Shown: positions 29,278 through 38,613, counted from the stretch's first letter. The stretch: DNA of 59,209 nt from Ignavibacteriales bacterium (GCA_003599415.1 QZKB01000137.1:1-59209); one strand, 5' to 3'. The notes: a model not told the origin generated them from the sequence alone. A program made the numbers and translations.

Positions 29278-30897
29278 ATGATTTTAAGAATTTCTCTTTA
29301 CTTAATCTATTTTTTGACGCTTGGTATTTCTGTTTACCCGCAGGGCTCAACAATATTCAAATGCCGGATACCAGACAACGGCGACGGCACTTACAAAAAG
29401 CCAATAATCTTTGCAGATTACTCAGATCCTGATGCAATAAGAGTCGGCGAAGATTATTACATAACTTCATCAAGTTTTAATTGCGTGCCGGGACTTCCTA
29501 TTCTTCATTCCAAAGATTTAGTGAACCGGAAAATTGTTTGTCACGTACTTGCTAACTTAAAGCCAATTGATATTTATGATAAACCAATGCATGGATGCGG
29601 AGTATGGGCCCCTTCAATAAGATATCATAATAATGAATTTTATATTTACTGGGGTGATCCTGACTTCGGAATCTATATGATTAAGTCAAAAGAAATTCTT
29701 GGTCCATGGAGCGAACCATTACTTGTAAAAGAAGTGAAGGGATGGATTGATTGTTGTCCATTCTGGGATGATGATGGAAATGTTTATTTAGTTCACGCTT
29801 ATGCCGGAAGTCGTGCCGGTATAAAAAGTATTCTTGTTGTGAATAGAATGAATTCCGAAGGAACAGAAATTTTTGATGAGGGAGTAATGGTTTTTGATGG
29901 CCACAATAATCACCCTACTGTTGAAGGGCCGAAATTATATAAAAGAAACGGATACTATTATATCTTTGCGCCTGCCGGTGGAGTTAAACAAGGCTGGCAG
30001 CTTGTTCTTCGCTCTAAAAATATTTATGGACCATATGAAGAGAAAATAGTACTTGCCCAAGGCGAAACAAATATTAATGGTCCGCATCAGGGTGCATGGA
30101 TTGAAACATCGTTTGGTGAATCCTGGTTTATTCATTTCCAGGATAGAGGGGCATACGGAAGAGTTGTTCATCTTCAACCTGTTAAATGGATTGATGCCTG
30201 GCCTGTAATTGGAAATGATAATGATGGCGATGGAACAGGTGAGCCGGTTCTTAGTTATCAAAAACCTAAGACGGGAAAAATATATCATATTACCACACCA
30301 CAGACTTCCGATGAGTTTAATTCCGATCAACTTGGTTTACAGTGGCAGTGGCATGCTAATCCAAAACCTTACTGGGCATTTCCAACAGGACAAAAAGGAT
30401 TGCTCCGTTTGTTCGCATATCCTTTGCCGGATAGCTTTAAAAACTTTTGGGATGTATCTAATTTGCTTCTTCAGAAATTCCCGGCTGAAGAATTTACAGT
30501 TACAACAAAACTTTCTTTTCATCCGCTTGCTGATGGTGAGAAAACCGGTTTAATAATAATGGGTTCTGATTATTCTTACCTTTCAGTTAAGCAGGTTGAT
30601 AAAAAATTAAATCTGTCTTACACAGTTTGCCTGAATGCGGATAAAGGTAATACGGAAAAGGAAACTTTTCTAACCAAACTTGAAAGTAACAACATTTATC
30701 TTCGTGTTGATGTTAAAAAGAATGCAGAGTGTTCTTTCAGCTATAGCATTGATGGAAATACTTTTATTTCAATTGATGAAAAGTTTACCGCAAAGCCTGG
30801 CAAATGGATTGGCGCAAAGATTGGCCTACTTTGTACACGCGAAGGAAAAACTAATGATGCCGGTTATGCAGATGTTGACTGGTTTAGGGTAGAGTAG
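29278..30897 (+). CDS. GH43 family glycosidase with C-terminal beta-xylosidase-type domain
   Basis: A 539-residue exported protein (signal peptide ending VYPQG). GH43 enzymes are inverting beta-xylosidases, alpha-arabinofuranosidases and related exo-enzymes with a five-bladed propeller. FADYSDPDAI supplies the catalytic base (Asp near 50), GWIDCCPFWDDDGNVYLVH the central Asp region, and VEGPKLYKRNGYYY the general acid E216. From about 340 a concanavalin-like GH43 C-terminal domain follows (TSDEFNSDQLGLQWQW, GLIIMGSDYSYLSV, GYADVDWFRVE). It lacks the module shared by neighbours. In a plant or invertebrate N-glycan setting beta-1,2-xylose could be the target, but this is speculative. Confidence 0.9.
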   Translation: MILRISLYLIYFLTLGISVYPQGSTIFKCRIPDNGDGTYKKPIIFADYSDPDAIRVGEDYYITSSSFNCVPGLPILHSKDLVNRKIVCHVLANLKPIDIYDKPMHGCGVWAPSIRYHNNEFYIYWGDPDFGIYMIKSKEILGPWSEPLLVKEVKGWIDCCPFWDDDGNVYLVHAYAGSRAGIKSILVVNRMNSEGTEIFDEGVMVFDGHNNHPTVEGPKLYKRNGYYYIFAPAGGVKQGWQLVLRSKNIYGPYEEKIVLAQGETNINGPHQGAWIETSFGESWFIHFQDRGAYGRVVHLQPVKWIDAWPVIGNDNDGDGTGEPVLSYQKPKTGKIYHITTPQTSDEFNSDQLGLQWQWHANPKPYWAFPTGQKGLLRLFAYPLPDSFKNFWDVSNLLLQKFPAEEFTVTTKLSFHPLADGEKTGLIIMGSDYSYLSVKQVDKKLNLSYTVCLNADKGNTEKETFLTKLESNNIYLRVDVKKNAECSFSYSIDGNTFISIDEKFTAKPGKWIGAKIGLLCTREGKTNDAGYADVDWFRVE

Positions 30898-31011
30898 TCG
30901 TTTACTAATTCTTATTGACTGAAAGTTATAACATCATTCTGCTTTCATTTTTCATCATAAAAATATTTAAAGAAGTTTTGAATGATTTAACAAACAGGAT
31001 TACTCCAACGT

Positions 31012-31033
31012 CTTGCTCATAATCTTACTCTTA
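31012..31033. repeat. Right copy of the 22-bp direct repeat flanking GH43
   Basis: CTTGCTCATAATCTTACTCTTA-type sequence matches 29207-29228 at 21 of 22 positions in the same orientation. It lies in the 146-bp gap between the convergent GH43 and fucP genes. No clear terminator hairpin is visible in that gap. Confidence 0.55.
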
Positions 31034-31043
31034 CTCTCTGAAG

Positions 31044-32381
31044 TTAGTGCCCTTTCGTAGATACTTCTGCAATCCCTTCTGCCTTACTTAGCTTAGGCCA
31101 GAAATATCCATAAAGGGAAACGAAGGCGAAGCAAATCATAGGCATAATAAAACCAACAGACATATTATAAACATCCCCAAGATGACCCATAAGTTTTGGC
31201 ATTATTGCTCCGCCTATAATTGCCATAACAATAAATCCGGAAGCTTTCTTTGCCTGAACCCCAAGGCCGTAAATTCCAAGGGCAAAGATTGTTGGAAACA
31301 TAATCGACATAAATAAAAAGCTTAAGAATACAGCAGTAACAGATATCCAACCTAATTTGAAAACTACAACTGCGCAAAGAAAAACATTTAACAATGCATA
31401 AGTGCCAAGCACATGATGGGCTTTCAGCTTTCTCATAATTGCTGCGCCGGTTGCTCTTCCTAAAAGGAATAAAGGAAATCCGATGGTGCCTAATAAAAAT
31501 GTTGCACCCTTTTCATTAACAAAATAATTCCCCTCTTTCAGAATTGTACGATCATTGAAAAACCAGCTGTTAGCAAATCCCTGTGATATTGAAGGAATTT
31601 CTTCGATCATATAATTAATAAAGAAGCTGAAGATTCCTGCCTGGGCTGCAACATAAACAAATTGAGCAAACACTGCCCCGGTAAAATGCGGATGAGTCCA
31701 GATTGAACGTTTAACCGTTTTGTCTTTCTCTTCATTTAAATGATATTCATCCTCGGTGTTCAGATCAGGAACGTTGGCAAAGTAAAATATTATTGCCATT
31801 ACAAGTACAATAATTGCAACGATCATATAAGGAATGTAAAGCTGTTTTTGTGCGGCTTCTGCTCCTTCAGAAGAATAAAAGAATGCTCCGCCGATTATCG
31901 GTCCAAATATCCATCCGATTCCGTTAAATGATTGTGCAAAATTAATTCTTGTTGCCGCATATTGTTTTGGCCCGAGTACTGTTGTGTAAGGATTGGCGAC
32001 TGTTTCAAGAATTGTTAATCCCATTGCAATTAAACAAACGCCAAGAAGAAAAGCCCAGAACGATGAAATGCTTGTAGCGGGAATGAACCAGAATCCGCCG
32101 AGAGAAACAAGTAATAAACCTGAAATTATACCGCCTTTGTAACCAAGTTTGCGCGCAAGCCAGCTTGCCGGAAGCGCCATCAAAAGGTAACCAAGATAAT
32201 GAGCAAACTGTACCCACGCTGATTGAGATTTTGTTAAATGCAGGTAATCCTGGAAATGCTTATCCATTACATCAATCATTCCGTTGCAGGTTCCCCACAA
32301 CAAAAACAAAGTGCTTACAAGAGCGAATGTGAAGAAATAGTTTTTCCCGTTTTCAGCTTTAAACATTTTAGTAAGATTCAT
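31044..32381 (-). CDS. fucP: L-fucose:H+ symporter FucP
   Basis: A 445-residue major facilitator superfamily permease with about 12 membrane segments. Family marks are FALVSTLFLLWGTCNGMIDVMDKHFQ, SQSAWVQFAHYLGYLLMALPA and ANPYTTVLGP-x-x-AATRINFAQSFNGIG, all typical of FucP. It brings L-fucose released by the exported GH29 enzyme across the inner membrane. The gene is last in the leftward fucose operon, 24 bp after the nucleotidylyltransferase-kinase fusion gene. FucP-like permeases can also carry glucose/galactose or GlcNAc in Bacteroidota, but the operon settles fucose as the best substrate. Confidence 0.92.
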   Translation of the reverse strand: MNLTKMFKAENGKNYFFTFALVSTLFLLWGTCNGMIDVMDKHFQDYLHLTKSQSAWVQFAHYLGYLLMALPASWLARKLGYKGGIISGLLLVSLGGFWFIPATSISSFWAFLLGVCLIAMGLTILETVANPYTTVLGPKQYAATRINFAQSFNGIGWIFGPIIGGAFFYSSEGAEAAQKQLYIPYMIVAIIVLVMAIIFYFANVPDLNTEDEYHLNEEKDKTVKRSIWTHPHFTGAVFAQFVYVAAQAGIFSFFINYMIEEIPSISQGFANSWFFNDRTILKEGNYFVNEKGATFLLGTIGFPLFLLGRATGAAIMRKLKAHHVLGTYALLNVFLCAVVVFKLGWISVTAVFLSFLFMSIMFPTIFALGIYGLGVQAKKASGFIVMAIIGGAIMPKLMGHLGDVYNMSVGFIMPMICFAFVSLYGYFWPKLSKAEGIAEVSTKGH

Positions 32382-32405
32382 TCTGGTTCTCTCGGTTATT
32401 TTGTT

Positions 32406-33554
32406 TTACAGTTGAGTTGCTCTTCTTATTTTGATTTGCATTGCGCCTTCAATCGGTTTATCTGAAACAAGGATTAAATATCCACCGCCACCTGCACCAG
32501 ATAATTTCCAGCCGAGAGCTTTGTCTTTATATCTCTCAATTATATTCATTATTCCTTCATCAACCATATTAGGAAACATTTTTATCTGAGCTTCAAAAGA
32601 TTTTCTGAACGCGGTTCCAAATCCCACCAGATTAGTTGAAAGTATATTTGTCCAGCATTGTTCGGCCGCATCTGCAAGAGCTTTTGCATTGGCTTCATCA
32701 ATTTTTGTATTCTCAAGAACATCATAATTCCATTCACGCGGTTCAAGCGTAATTAAGTATAAATGCGATTCAATCCATTCAAGAATTTTTTCATCATCAA
32801 CAGAAATAATATTGTCCGGCCAGTATTCGCCTATGTAATCAAGTTTGTTTAAGCCGGGCATTACTATTCCAATTGAATCCTGTGAGCCGGCAACTATTTT
32901 TGTTCCGGGAGGATTTTCAAAACTGAAAAGTATTTTTGCAAGCTGCTCCCTGTTACCGTGCGGAATATCTGAGACCCAAAGCTCTATTGCTTTTCGTCTT
33001 GTACTTGATGCCATTCCACTGCGCTCATTAAACTCAATAGTTGGTTCAATTGAAATAGTTAATACTGGACCCGGAGCATATTTGCCAACGTAAGGCTGAT
33101 CTAACCATCCACCGGCAAGATCAATACGATACGGCATTGTACATTCCTGTCTCAATGATGTTGTTGAACGAACAGGCAAACCTTCATGCGGAATTCTTTT
33201 AAGCACAAGATATTCGAAACCGTATTTTTTTGCGAGTTCATCTTTCGCCGGAGAATTACCGTCTTCATTTACAATAAAAATATCCGGCTGAACTTTTTGA
33301 AGTTCATTCTCGAAATCAATTATGCCCCAACCGGAATTTATATGGCAGGCTTTAACACAGGAAAGTGATTCAAGCATATACTTGCGTTCATCCTGTGAAT
33401 TAACAGGGTAGCGGCCTTTCAGGTTGTGTACATTCTGATCGGAACCAAGTCCAACATATACATCGCCGTATGTTGCAGCTTCTTTAAGAAAAGCAACGTG
33501 ACCGCTATGAAGCATATCAAAGCAGCCGGTAACAAAAACTTTTTTAGTATTCAT
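32406..33554 (-). CDS. Nucleotidylyltransferase-GHMP kinase fusion in fucose operon
   Basis: A 382-residue, two-domain cytoplasmic protein. Residues 1-135 are a cytidylyltransferase-like (RfaE-C/TagD) domain: VFVTGCFDMLHSGHVAFL with HSGH at 16-19, LKGRYPVNSQDERKYML, and RSTTSLR at 129-135. Residues about 138-382 look like a compact GHMP kinase: PYRIDLAGGWLDQP (fucokinase/heptose-kinase-like motif 1), SGMASST (179-185, a degenerate GLGSS loop), AGSQDSIG and LSGAGGGGYLIL (motif 3). The distance between motifs 1 and 2 is much shorter than usual. A joint kinase and nucleotide transfer on a sugar is suggested, analogous in logic to Fkp or HldE but with another domain pair. Whether it acts on fucose, or is regulatory, is unknown. 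Confidence 0.72.
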   Translation of the reverse strand: MNTKKVFVTGCFDMLHSGHVAFLKEAATYGDVYVGLGSDQNVHNLKGRYPVNSQDERKYMLESLSCVKACHINSGWGIIDFENELQKVQPDIFIVNEDGNSPAKDELAKKYGFEYLVLKRIPHEGLPVRSTTSLRQECTMPYRIDLAGGWLDQPYVGKYAPGPVLTISIEPTIEFNERSGMASSTRRKAIELWVSDIPHGNREQLAKILFSFENPPGTKIVAGSQDSIGIVMPGLNKLDYIGEYWPDNIISVDDEKILEWIESHLYLITLEPREWNYDVLENTKIDEANAKALADAAEQCWTNILSTNLVGFGTAFRKSFEAQIKMFPNMVDEGIMNIIERYKDKALGWKLSGAGGGGYLILVSDKPIEGAMQIKIRRATQL

Positions 33555-33589
33555 AATTCTATATTGTTATTATTAAATCAGGCTTAGGC

Positions 33590-33714
33590 GAAGGCTAAGA
33601 AGAAAATAAAAATCATCATAAAACTATTTTTAAAACTTTGTTATTCTGTGTCCATTAGAAAAAATTGAATGACGAGATTCTGATACTCAGCCTCAGCCTT
33701 CTTCTTAGCCTTCC
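33590..33714. repeat. Intergenic element with 15-bp terminal inverted repeats
   Basis: GAAGGCTAAGAAGAA (33590-33604) and TTCTTCTTAGCCTTC (33700-33714) are perfect inverted repeats enclosing about 95 bp without coding capacity. The right arm ends four bases before the stop of the mutarotase gene. Size and structure resemble a miniature inverted-repeat element. Confidence 0.5.
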
Positions 33715-33718
33715 CTGA

Positions 33719-34483
33719 TCAATCTGTATGGAAAACCTCTTTCATTATTTCCCAGTTGCCTGTTCCTTTTGGCAAAAGTAATTTATTCAGCTCAGCCTGG
33801 AAAGTCTGGTACTTTTCAAACTGGCTTAATCTTGTAAATGAAGATCTTATATTATCTCCGGCATATTCGTAATAAAAGTAAATCTTGTTATCCTTGAAAA
33901 AAATGTTGTTGTTTTGAAATGATTGATAACTTGTTGCTTCATTAATTTCCGGAGGAAAATTCATGAAGAGATATTTAACTTCATCTTCCTTGCCTGGAAT
34001 TATTTCTGCAACAAGACCAATGCGCTGAGCCTGAGATGACGGTTTAATAAGTTTATCATAACAGAACCATTGTTCCATCTCTGCCCACCATTCACCTTCT
34101 TTCCTTGTTGGAAGCGGTTCCTGCATCGGGTCAGTTAATTTCCACCAATCTTTAGTTGTAGGATCAGCAATGGCTTTCATGTCAGCGTCATAATTGTTGC
34201 CGACATATTCATAATAAGAAAACAGAATTCCATCAAGAAGGAAGATTGAGTAATTCCTGATGTTGGATTTCCTTATCCTCTCCAGTACACCGGGAAAAGT
34301 ATATTTGTGTAGAATGATATAACGTTCCTCAAATTCCGGTTTAACTTTAATTAAACTGCCGACGCGTTTTGTAACCTTTTCCTGTTTCATATTTTCACCT
34401 GTTGGATTATCCTGTGCAACAGAAACATTGTAGAAGACAAGCAGAGATAAAATGCACAATAAGAATTTTATATCTTTAATCAT
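33719..34483 (-). CDS. Exported tandem L-rhamnose/L-fucose mutarotase-like protein
   Basis: A 254-residue protein with a signal peptide (FLLCILSLLVFYNVSVAQ) and two mutarotase-like (RhaM/RhaU, ~104-residue) domains. Domain 1 keeps the catalytic pattern: RYIILHK with Y55 and H59, FSYYEYVG, and DWWKLTD with W113-W114. Domain 2 (about 152-254) keeps the fold pattern (IYFYYEYAGDN) but has V169 and F173 where Tyr and His should be, so it is probably non-catalytic. Ordinary mutarotases of this family are single-domain cytoplasmic proteins; export puts anomer conversion in the periplasm before FucP uptake. AAGGAG precedes the ATG by six bases. Being in the operon, L-fucose is the likely sugar. Confidence 0.8.
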   Translation of the reverse strand: MIKDIKFLLCILSLLVFYNVSVAQDNPTGENMKQEKVTKRVGSLIKVKPEFEERYIILHKYTFPGVLERIRKSNIRNYSIFLLDGILFSYYEYVGNNYDADMKAIADPTTKDWWKLTDPMQEPLPTRKEGEWWAEMEQWFCYDKLIKPSSQAQRIGLVAEIIPGKEDEVKYLFMNFPPEINEATSYQSFQNNNIFFKDNKIYFYYEYAGDNIRSSFTRLSQFEKYQTFQAELNKLLLPKGTGNWEIMKEVFHTD

Positions 34484-34513
34484 CTTGTGCTCCTTAGTTA
34501 TTTATTTTAGCTT

Positions 34514-34560
34514 CCGGCATACCCGTCTTTCTTCAAAAGTCGAAGAAAGTATAACCGGGG
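34514..34560 (-). other. Intercistronic hairpin between fucI and the mutarotase gene
   Basis: CTTTCTTC (34527-34534) and GAAGAAAG (34542-34549) form an 8-bp stem. The flanks CCGGCATAC and GTATAACCGG extend it imperfectly. No T-run follows in the leftward sense. It may stabilise or process the mRNA between the highly needed FucI and the accessory genes. Confidence 0.4.
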
Positions 34561-34604
34561 CTATTAAAGAATAATATTTTTACCGGCAATATTAAGAATG
34601 TATT

Positions 34605-36404
34605 TTAATAACTGCCATACAAAGGACCAAAATTTTTGCAGGCTCTGTAGTCAGCACCTTCAAGATCGATTGTTCCAAATGCATTCCATGCGCTTGGCCT
34701 GTAAATTTTTACTTCAGCTACATTGTGCATGTTAACAGGAATTCTAAGCATTGCTGCCAGTGTAATTAATTTGTCTCCTATGTGTCCGTAACTTATTGCA
34801 CCGTGGTTTGCGCCCCAGTTTGCCATAACAGAATAAACGTCTTTGAAAGCTCCTTTGCCTGTTAATACCGGAGCGAACCATGTCGTTGGCCATGTAGGAC
34901 TAGTTCTTCTTTGTAATTTAAGATCTGCTTCTTTTGGTAAACTTACAGTGTAACCTTCAGCAATCTGAAGTACTGGTCCTAAACCTTTAACCAAATTAAT
35001 ACGGCTCATTGTTACCGGCATTTCCCCTTCAGATAAAAATTGCGAAGAGAAACCGCCGCCGCGGAAATATTCTTTTTCAGCCTGGCACCATCTGGTAGCT
35101 TTCAGACATGCTTCTACATCATTCTTTGAAATTTCCCAGAACTGTTTCATTACCGGTTTGCCGTTCCTTTTTTGTTTACCGGTACCGTCAAGTGTAGTTG
35201 AGCCGGAATTAATTAAATGGATAATTCCGTTTACAGCTTTACCTTTTAATTTAGTTCCTGTAACACGTTTCACTGATTCCGGGCTCCAGTATGTTCTTAC
35301 ATCAGAAAAAATTTGTGCTGTGTTTGTTAAGAGATTTCCGAATAACATTGCAACACCATTTAAGCTGTCATTTTCAGTTGCCATAATAAATGGCTGGCGT
35401 ATTCCATTCCAGTCGAATGAAGAATTAAGAATCGCTTCCATAAAATCTCCGTTTGGAAAATGGTCAGTCCATTGCCGCTGGCCCTGGAAGCCTGCCGCAA
35501 TTGCATTATGTCCCAATGATTCTTCCACGAATCCAAGTTTTGCAAGAGCAGGGTTACCGATCATAAGATCTCGGGCAATCATTGTCATCTTAACCACAGT
35601 TTCCCATTCGTAATCTTTTCTTTGGCGTGAAGATTTATCTTTATTTACATCTTCACCTTCTTTACAATAATTTTTTGTCCATCTTAAAGCCTTAGTAAAT
35701 TCTTCTTCATCAAAAATATTTTCTTCAATTCTTCTGGTTATCTCGCTCATATCAACAGATTCATTTCTCATGCCGAGATAGTTTTTGAAAAAGTGAGAAT
35801 CAACGACAGAACCGGCAATGCCCATTGAAACAGATCCGATGGACAGATAAGATTTTCCTTTCATCTCTGCAACTGCTAAACCTGCTTTAGCAAAACGTAA
35901 TAATTTTTCTTTAACATCTTCAGGAATAGCAGAATCATTTTTATCCTGAACATCTCTCCCATAAATGCCAAAGGCAGGTAAACCTGTTTGTGAATAACCT
36001 GCCAACGCTGCTGCAAGATAAACCGCACCGGGTCTTTCTGTACCGTTAAATCCCCAGACGGCTTTTGGAATTAACGGATCGGAGTCCATTACTTCAGTGC
36101 CATAACACCAGCATGGTGTAACAGTTAAGGAAAGACCGACATTCTGCCTGGCAAATTTTTCTGCACATTCGGCAGCTTCTGCAACACCGCCAATGCAGGT
36201 ATCGGCAATTATGCATTCTACATTCATTCCATTCGGATATCTTAAGTTTTCACTTAAAAATTTTGCGGCATTCTTTGCCATCTGCATAGTTTGAAACTCA
36301 AGTGATTCTCTTACGCCTTTTCTTCTGCCGTCTATCACCGGACGGATACCAATCTTAGGCAGGCTGCCTTTTAATCTGTTAACAAAAGAATTTCCATTGT
36401 TCAT
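34605..36404 (-). CDS. fucI: L-fucose isomerase
   Basis: A 599-residue cytoplasmic enzyme, close to the 591 residues of E. coli FucI. It converts L-fucose to L-fuculose with a divalent metal. Family segments include [19 protein letters not shown] at the start, [54 protein letters not shown], the metal/catalytic stretches [16 protein letters not shown] and [15 protein letters not shown], and [18 protein letters not shown] near the end. The gene is 11 bp after fucA and is followed by a hairpin before the mutarotase gene. D-arabinose isomerase activity is common in the family, but the operon argues for L-fucose. Confidence 0.96.
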   Translation of the reverse strand: MNNGNSFVNRLKGSLPKIGIRPVIDGRRKGVRESLEFQTMQMAKNAAKFLSENLRYPNGMNVECIIADTCIGGVAEAAECAEKFARQNVGLSLTVTPCWCYGTEVMDSDPLIPKAVWGFNGTERPGAVYLAAALAGYSQTGLPAFGIYGRDVQDKNDSAIPEDVKEKLLRFAKAGLAVAEMKGKSYLSIGSVSMGIAGSVVDSHFFKNYLGMRNESVDMSEITRRIEENIFDEEEFTKALRWTKNYCKEGEDVNKDKSSRQRKDYEWETVVKMTMIARDLMIGNPALAKLGFVEESLGHNAIAAGFQGQRQWTDHFPNGDFMEAILNSSFDWNGIRQPFIMATENDSLNGVAMLFGNLLTNTAQIFSDVRTYWSPESVKRVTGTKLKGKAVNGIIHLINSGSTTLDGTGKQKRNGKPVMKQFWEISKNDVEACLKATRWCQAEKEYFRGGGFSSQFLSEGEMPVTMSRINLVKGLGPVLQIAEGYTVSLPKEADLKLQRRTSPTWPTTWFAPVLTGKGAFKDVYSVMANWGANHGAISYGHIGDKLITLAAMLRIPVNMHNVAEVKIYRPSAWNAFGTIDLEGADYRACKNFGPLYGSY

Positions 36405-36415
36405 AAAATCTCTCT

Positions 36416-37105
36416 TTAATTTCTTTTCGATTTAGTTGTTTGCTTTAACCCGATATCTTTTCTTATTCCAAACTTTGGGCGAAGTTCAAAAAGCTGATCA
36501 GTCTGTTTTTTGTTAAGTTCTTTTACTTTACCAAGCTGAGTTGCGATAAATTGTATCATTGCAGCGTGTTCAATCGTTTCCATTTTATGATAAGCATTAA
36601 TAACTGAGTTGCCTATTGTTAATGCGCCATGGTTAGCAAGAAGAAATGCATCATAATCTTTTACATAATTAGATATCATGCCGTAAAGTTCTGATGTACC
36701 GGTGGTACCATATTCAACAATTGGAATTGTACCAAGCGCAATTATTACTTCAGGCAAAATCATTTTATCAAGCGGAATTCCTGCAACCGCAAATCCGGTA
36801 CAATAAGGCGGATGAGCATGACAAACACTGTTAACATCCGGTCTGTCGGTATAAATCCGCAAATGCATGTTTGATTCTGATGATTGCTTCATTCTGCCAT
36901 TCAGCAATTTACCATTCAGATCAACTATAATTAAATCTTCCGGTTTCATAAAACCTTTGCTTACGCCGGTTGGTGTTATTAGAATTCTTTCTGAGTCTAT
37001 TCTTGCACTTATATTTCCATCGTTGGATGCAACATAACCGCGGTTATAAATTCGTTTTCCAGCTTCAATAATTTCTTTTTTAAGTGATGCGATATTTTGT
37101 TTCAA
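36416..37105 (-). CDS. fucA: L-fuculose-phosphate aldolase
   Basis: A 229-residue class II aldolase splitting L-fuculose 1-phosphate into dihydroxyacetone phosphate and L-lactaldehyde. Zinc-site residues are in the expected places: E77 in SSESNMH, H96 and H98 in CHAHPPYC, and H159 in LLANHGAL (E. coli FucA uses E73, H92, H94, H155). The N-terminal substrate loop reads GNISARI. The start is a TTG at 37105-37103: an in-frame TAA lies immediately upstream, no ATG follows until about residue 53, and the homologous N-terminus begins here. The gene starts 14 bp after the kinase stop. Confidence 0.93.
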   Translation of the reverse strand: MKQNIASLKKEIIEAGKRIYNRGYVASNDGNISARIDSERILITPTGVSKGFMKPEDLIIVDLNGKLLNGRMKQSSESNMHLRIYTDRPDVNSVCHAHPPYCTGFAVAGIPLDKMILPEVIIALGTIPIVEYGTTGTSELYGMISNYVKDYDAFLLANHGALTIGNSVINAYHKMETIEHAAMIQFIATQLGKVKELNKKQTDQLFELRPKFGIRKDIGLKQTTKSKRN

Positions 37106-37119
37106 TTATTCTCTACTGA

Positions 37120-38604
37120 TTAAGATTGTAAAATTCTGTCGTAGTTCTCTTCATTATCTTCAAAGTATTTTGTGTTTATTGGTTTGTATTCTTTCAAACT
37201 GAATGAACCGGCAACAATTTTTCTCAGTTCTTTTATATCTTTTATAGCTCCCGTTGCTATTGCCTGTGCTCCAATATTCCCAACTCCTGCTCCTTCAATA
37301 GGACCTGCAACAACAGTTTTACCGGTTGCATCTGCAGTGTATTGTGTTAACAATTCATTCTGTATTCCACCGCCAACAATGTGAAGCTTTTCAATTTTCT
37401 TTCCGGTAACTACTTCAATTTCCCTTAAAGTTTTGCGGTAAGTAAATGCAAGGCTTTCAAGAATTACTGCCGTTATAAATCCCGGTTTGTTTTCATGTTT
37501 CTGGTTTGTCTCTTTCAGAAAATCTAAAACTTTCTGTGGCATATTTCCGGGCTTAAGGAATCTTGAATCATTTAAATCTATCCATGCGTTTGCTAATCCT
37601 TGTCTGGCAGCAAGCAAAGTAAGATCATTGTAATTAAATTCCTGCTTATGCTCATTCCAGTACTGGCGGCATTCCTGTAACGGCCATAAGCCAACAATGT
37701 TTTTAAGAAAGCGGGTAGTTTTGTTGAAACCGCCTTCATTTGTAAAATTATATTTTAAGGAATCTTTGTTTATAATCGGTTTGTCAGATTCAATTCCCAT
37801 TAAAGACCAAGTACCTGAACTAATAAAAGCCCAGTTGTTACCTGATGCCGGAATTGAAGCGACAGCAGATGCGGTATCGTGCCCGGTAGTTGCTATAATC
37901 GGTATATCATTGTTCAAGCCAACCAAATCTGCAATTGAAGGAAGCAGTTTCCCAAGTATTGTTCCGGGTTCACTTATAACAGGAAAAATATTTTTAGGAA
38001 GATTAAATGTTTTAATGAGATTCCAATTCCAATCTCTTTTAAGAGGATTAACAAGATTAGTTGTTGAGGCAATTGAATATTCTGCTTTCTTATTACCGCA
38101 TAATCTGTAATTGAAATAATCAGGCATCAGCAGAAATGTATCTGAGAAATCAAGCAGGTTAAGATTATTTTTCTTTTCTGCAAGTAACTGAAACAAAGTA
38201 TTGTACTGGGCAGATTGTGTTCCGGCAGTTGAGTAAAGTTCATCTTTTGGAATAACGGAAAAAGCCTCATCCATCATTCCGTCTGTTCTGTCGTCACGGT
38301 AATGGTATGGATTACCAATGTCATTTCCTTCCTTGTTTATAAGAACATAATCTACTCCCCAGGTATCCACACCAATTCCATTAAAGCCTGAACCGAATTT
38401 AGTTCTTGCCCGGTTCAAGCCTTTCAGCATCTCTTCAAAAATTGCGTTAACATTCCAGTATGAACTATCCCCAAGTTTTAATGTATGAGTTGTAAAACGG
38501 TGAACTTCGTGTAATGTAATTCTATCATCTTTTAATACTGCAACAATACATCTGCCGCTTTCTGCCCCAAGATCAAATCCAATATATTTTTTTTCTTCAT
38601 TCAT
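37120..38604 (-). CDS. FGGY-family deoxyketose kinase (rhamnulokinase-type, probable L-fuculokinase)
   Basis: A 494-residue sugar kinase. The opening YIGFDLGAESGRCIVAVL and GIGVDTWGVDYVLI are typical of rhamnulokinase (RhaB)-type FGGY kinases; TGHDTASAVASIP, FISSGTWSLMGIE and LHIVGGGIQNELLTQYTADATG complete the ATP and sugar sites. It would phosphorylate L-fuculose at O-1 for FucA. By sequence it is closer to RhaB than to E. coli FucK; Bacteroidota commonly use such a kinase for fucose, and no rhamnose isomerase or rhamnulose aldolase is near. Substrate is therefore inferred from the operon. It starts 9 bp after the regulator gene. Confidence 0.88.
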   Translation of the reverse strand: MNEEKKYIGFDLGAESGRCIVAVLKDDRITLHEVHRFTTHTLKLGDSSYWNVNAIFEEMLKGLNRARTKFGSGFNGIGVDTWGVDYVLINKEGNDIGNPYHYRDDRTDGMMDEAFSVIPKDELYSTAGTQSAQYNTLFQLLAEKKNNLNLLDFSDTFLLMPDYFNYRLCGNKKAEYSIASTTNLVNPLKRDWNWNLIKTFNLPKNIFPVISEPGTILGKLLPSIADLVGLNNDIPIIATTGHDTASAVASIPASGNNWAFISSGTWSLMGIESDKPIINKDSLKYNFTNEGGFNKTTRFLKNIVGLWPLQECRQYWNEHKQEFNYNDLTLLAARQGLANAWIDLNDSRFLKPGNMPQKVLDFLKETNQKHENKPGFITAVILESLAFTYRKTLREIEVVTGKKIEKLHIVGGGIQNELLTQYTADATGKTVVAGPIEGAGVGNIGAQAIATGAIKDIKELRKIVAGSFSLKEYKPINTKYFEDNEENYDRILQS

Positions 38605-38613
38605 TTTATTTCA

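Noticed and set aside
35158..35613. 151-codon plus-strand open frame
   Set aside because: Antisense to fucI, which is unambiguous.
37120..38604. Operon as an L-rhamnose pathway because the kinase is rhamnulokinase-like
   Set aside because: FucI, FucP and a FucA-type aldolase are present and no rhamnose isomerase is; adjacent fucosidases also favour fucose.
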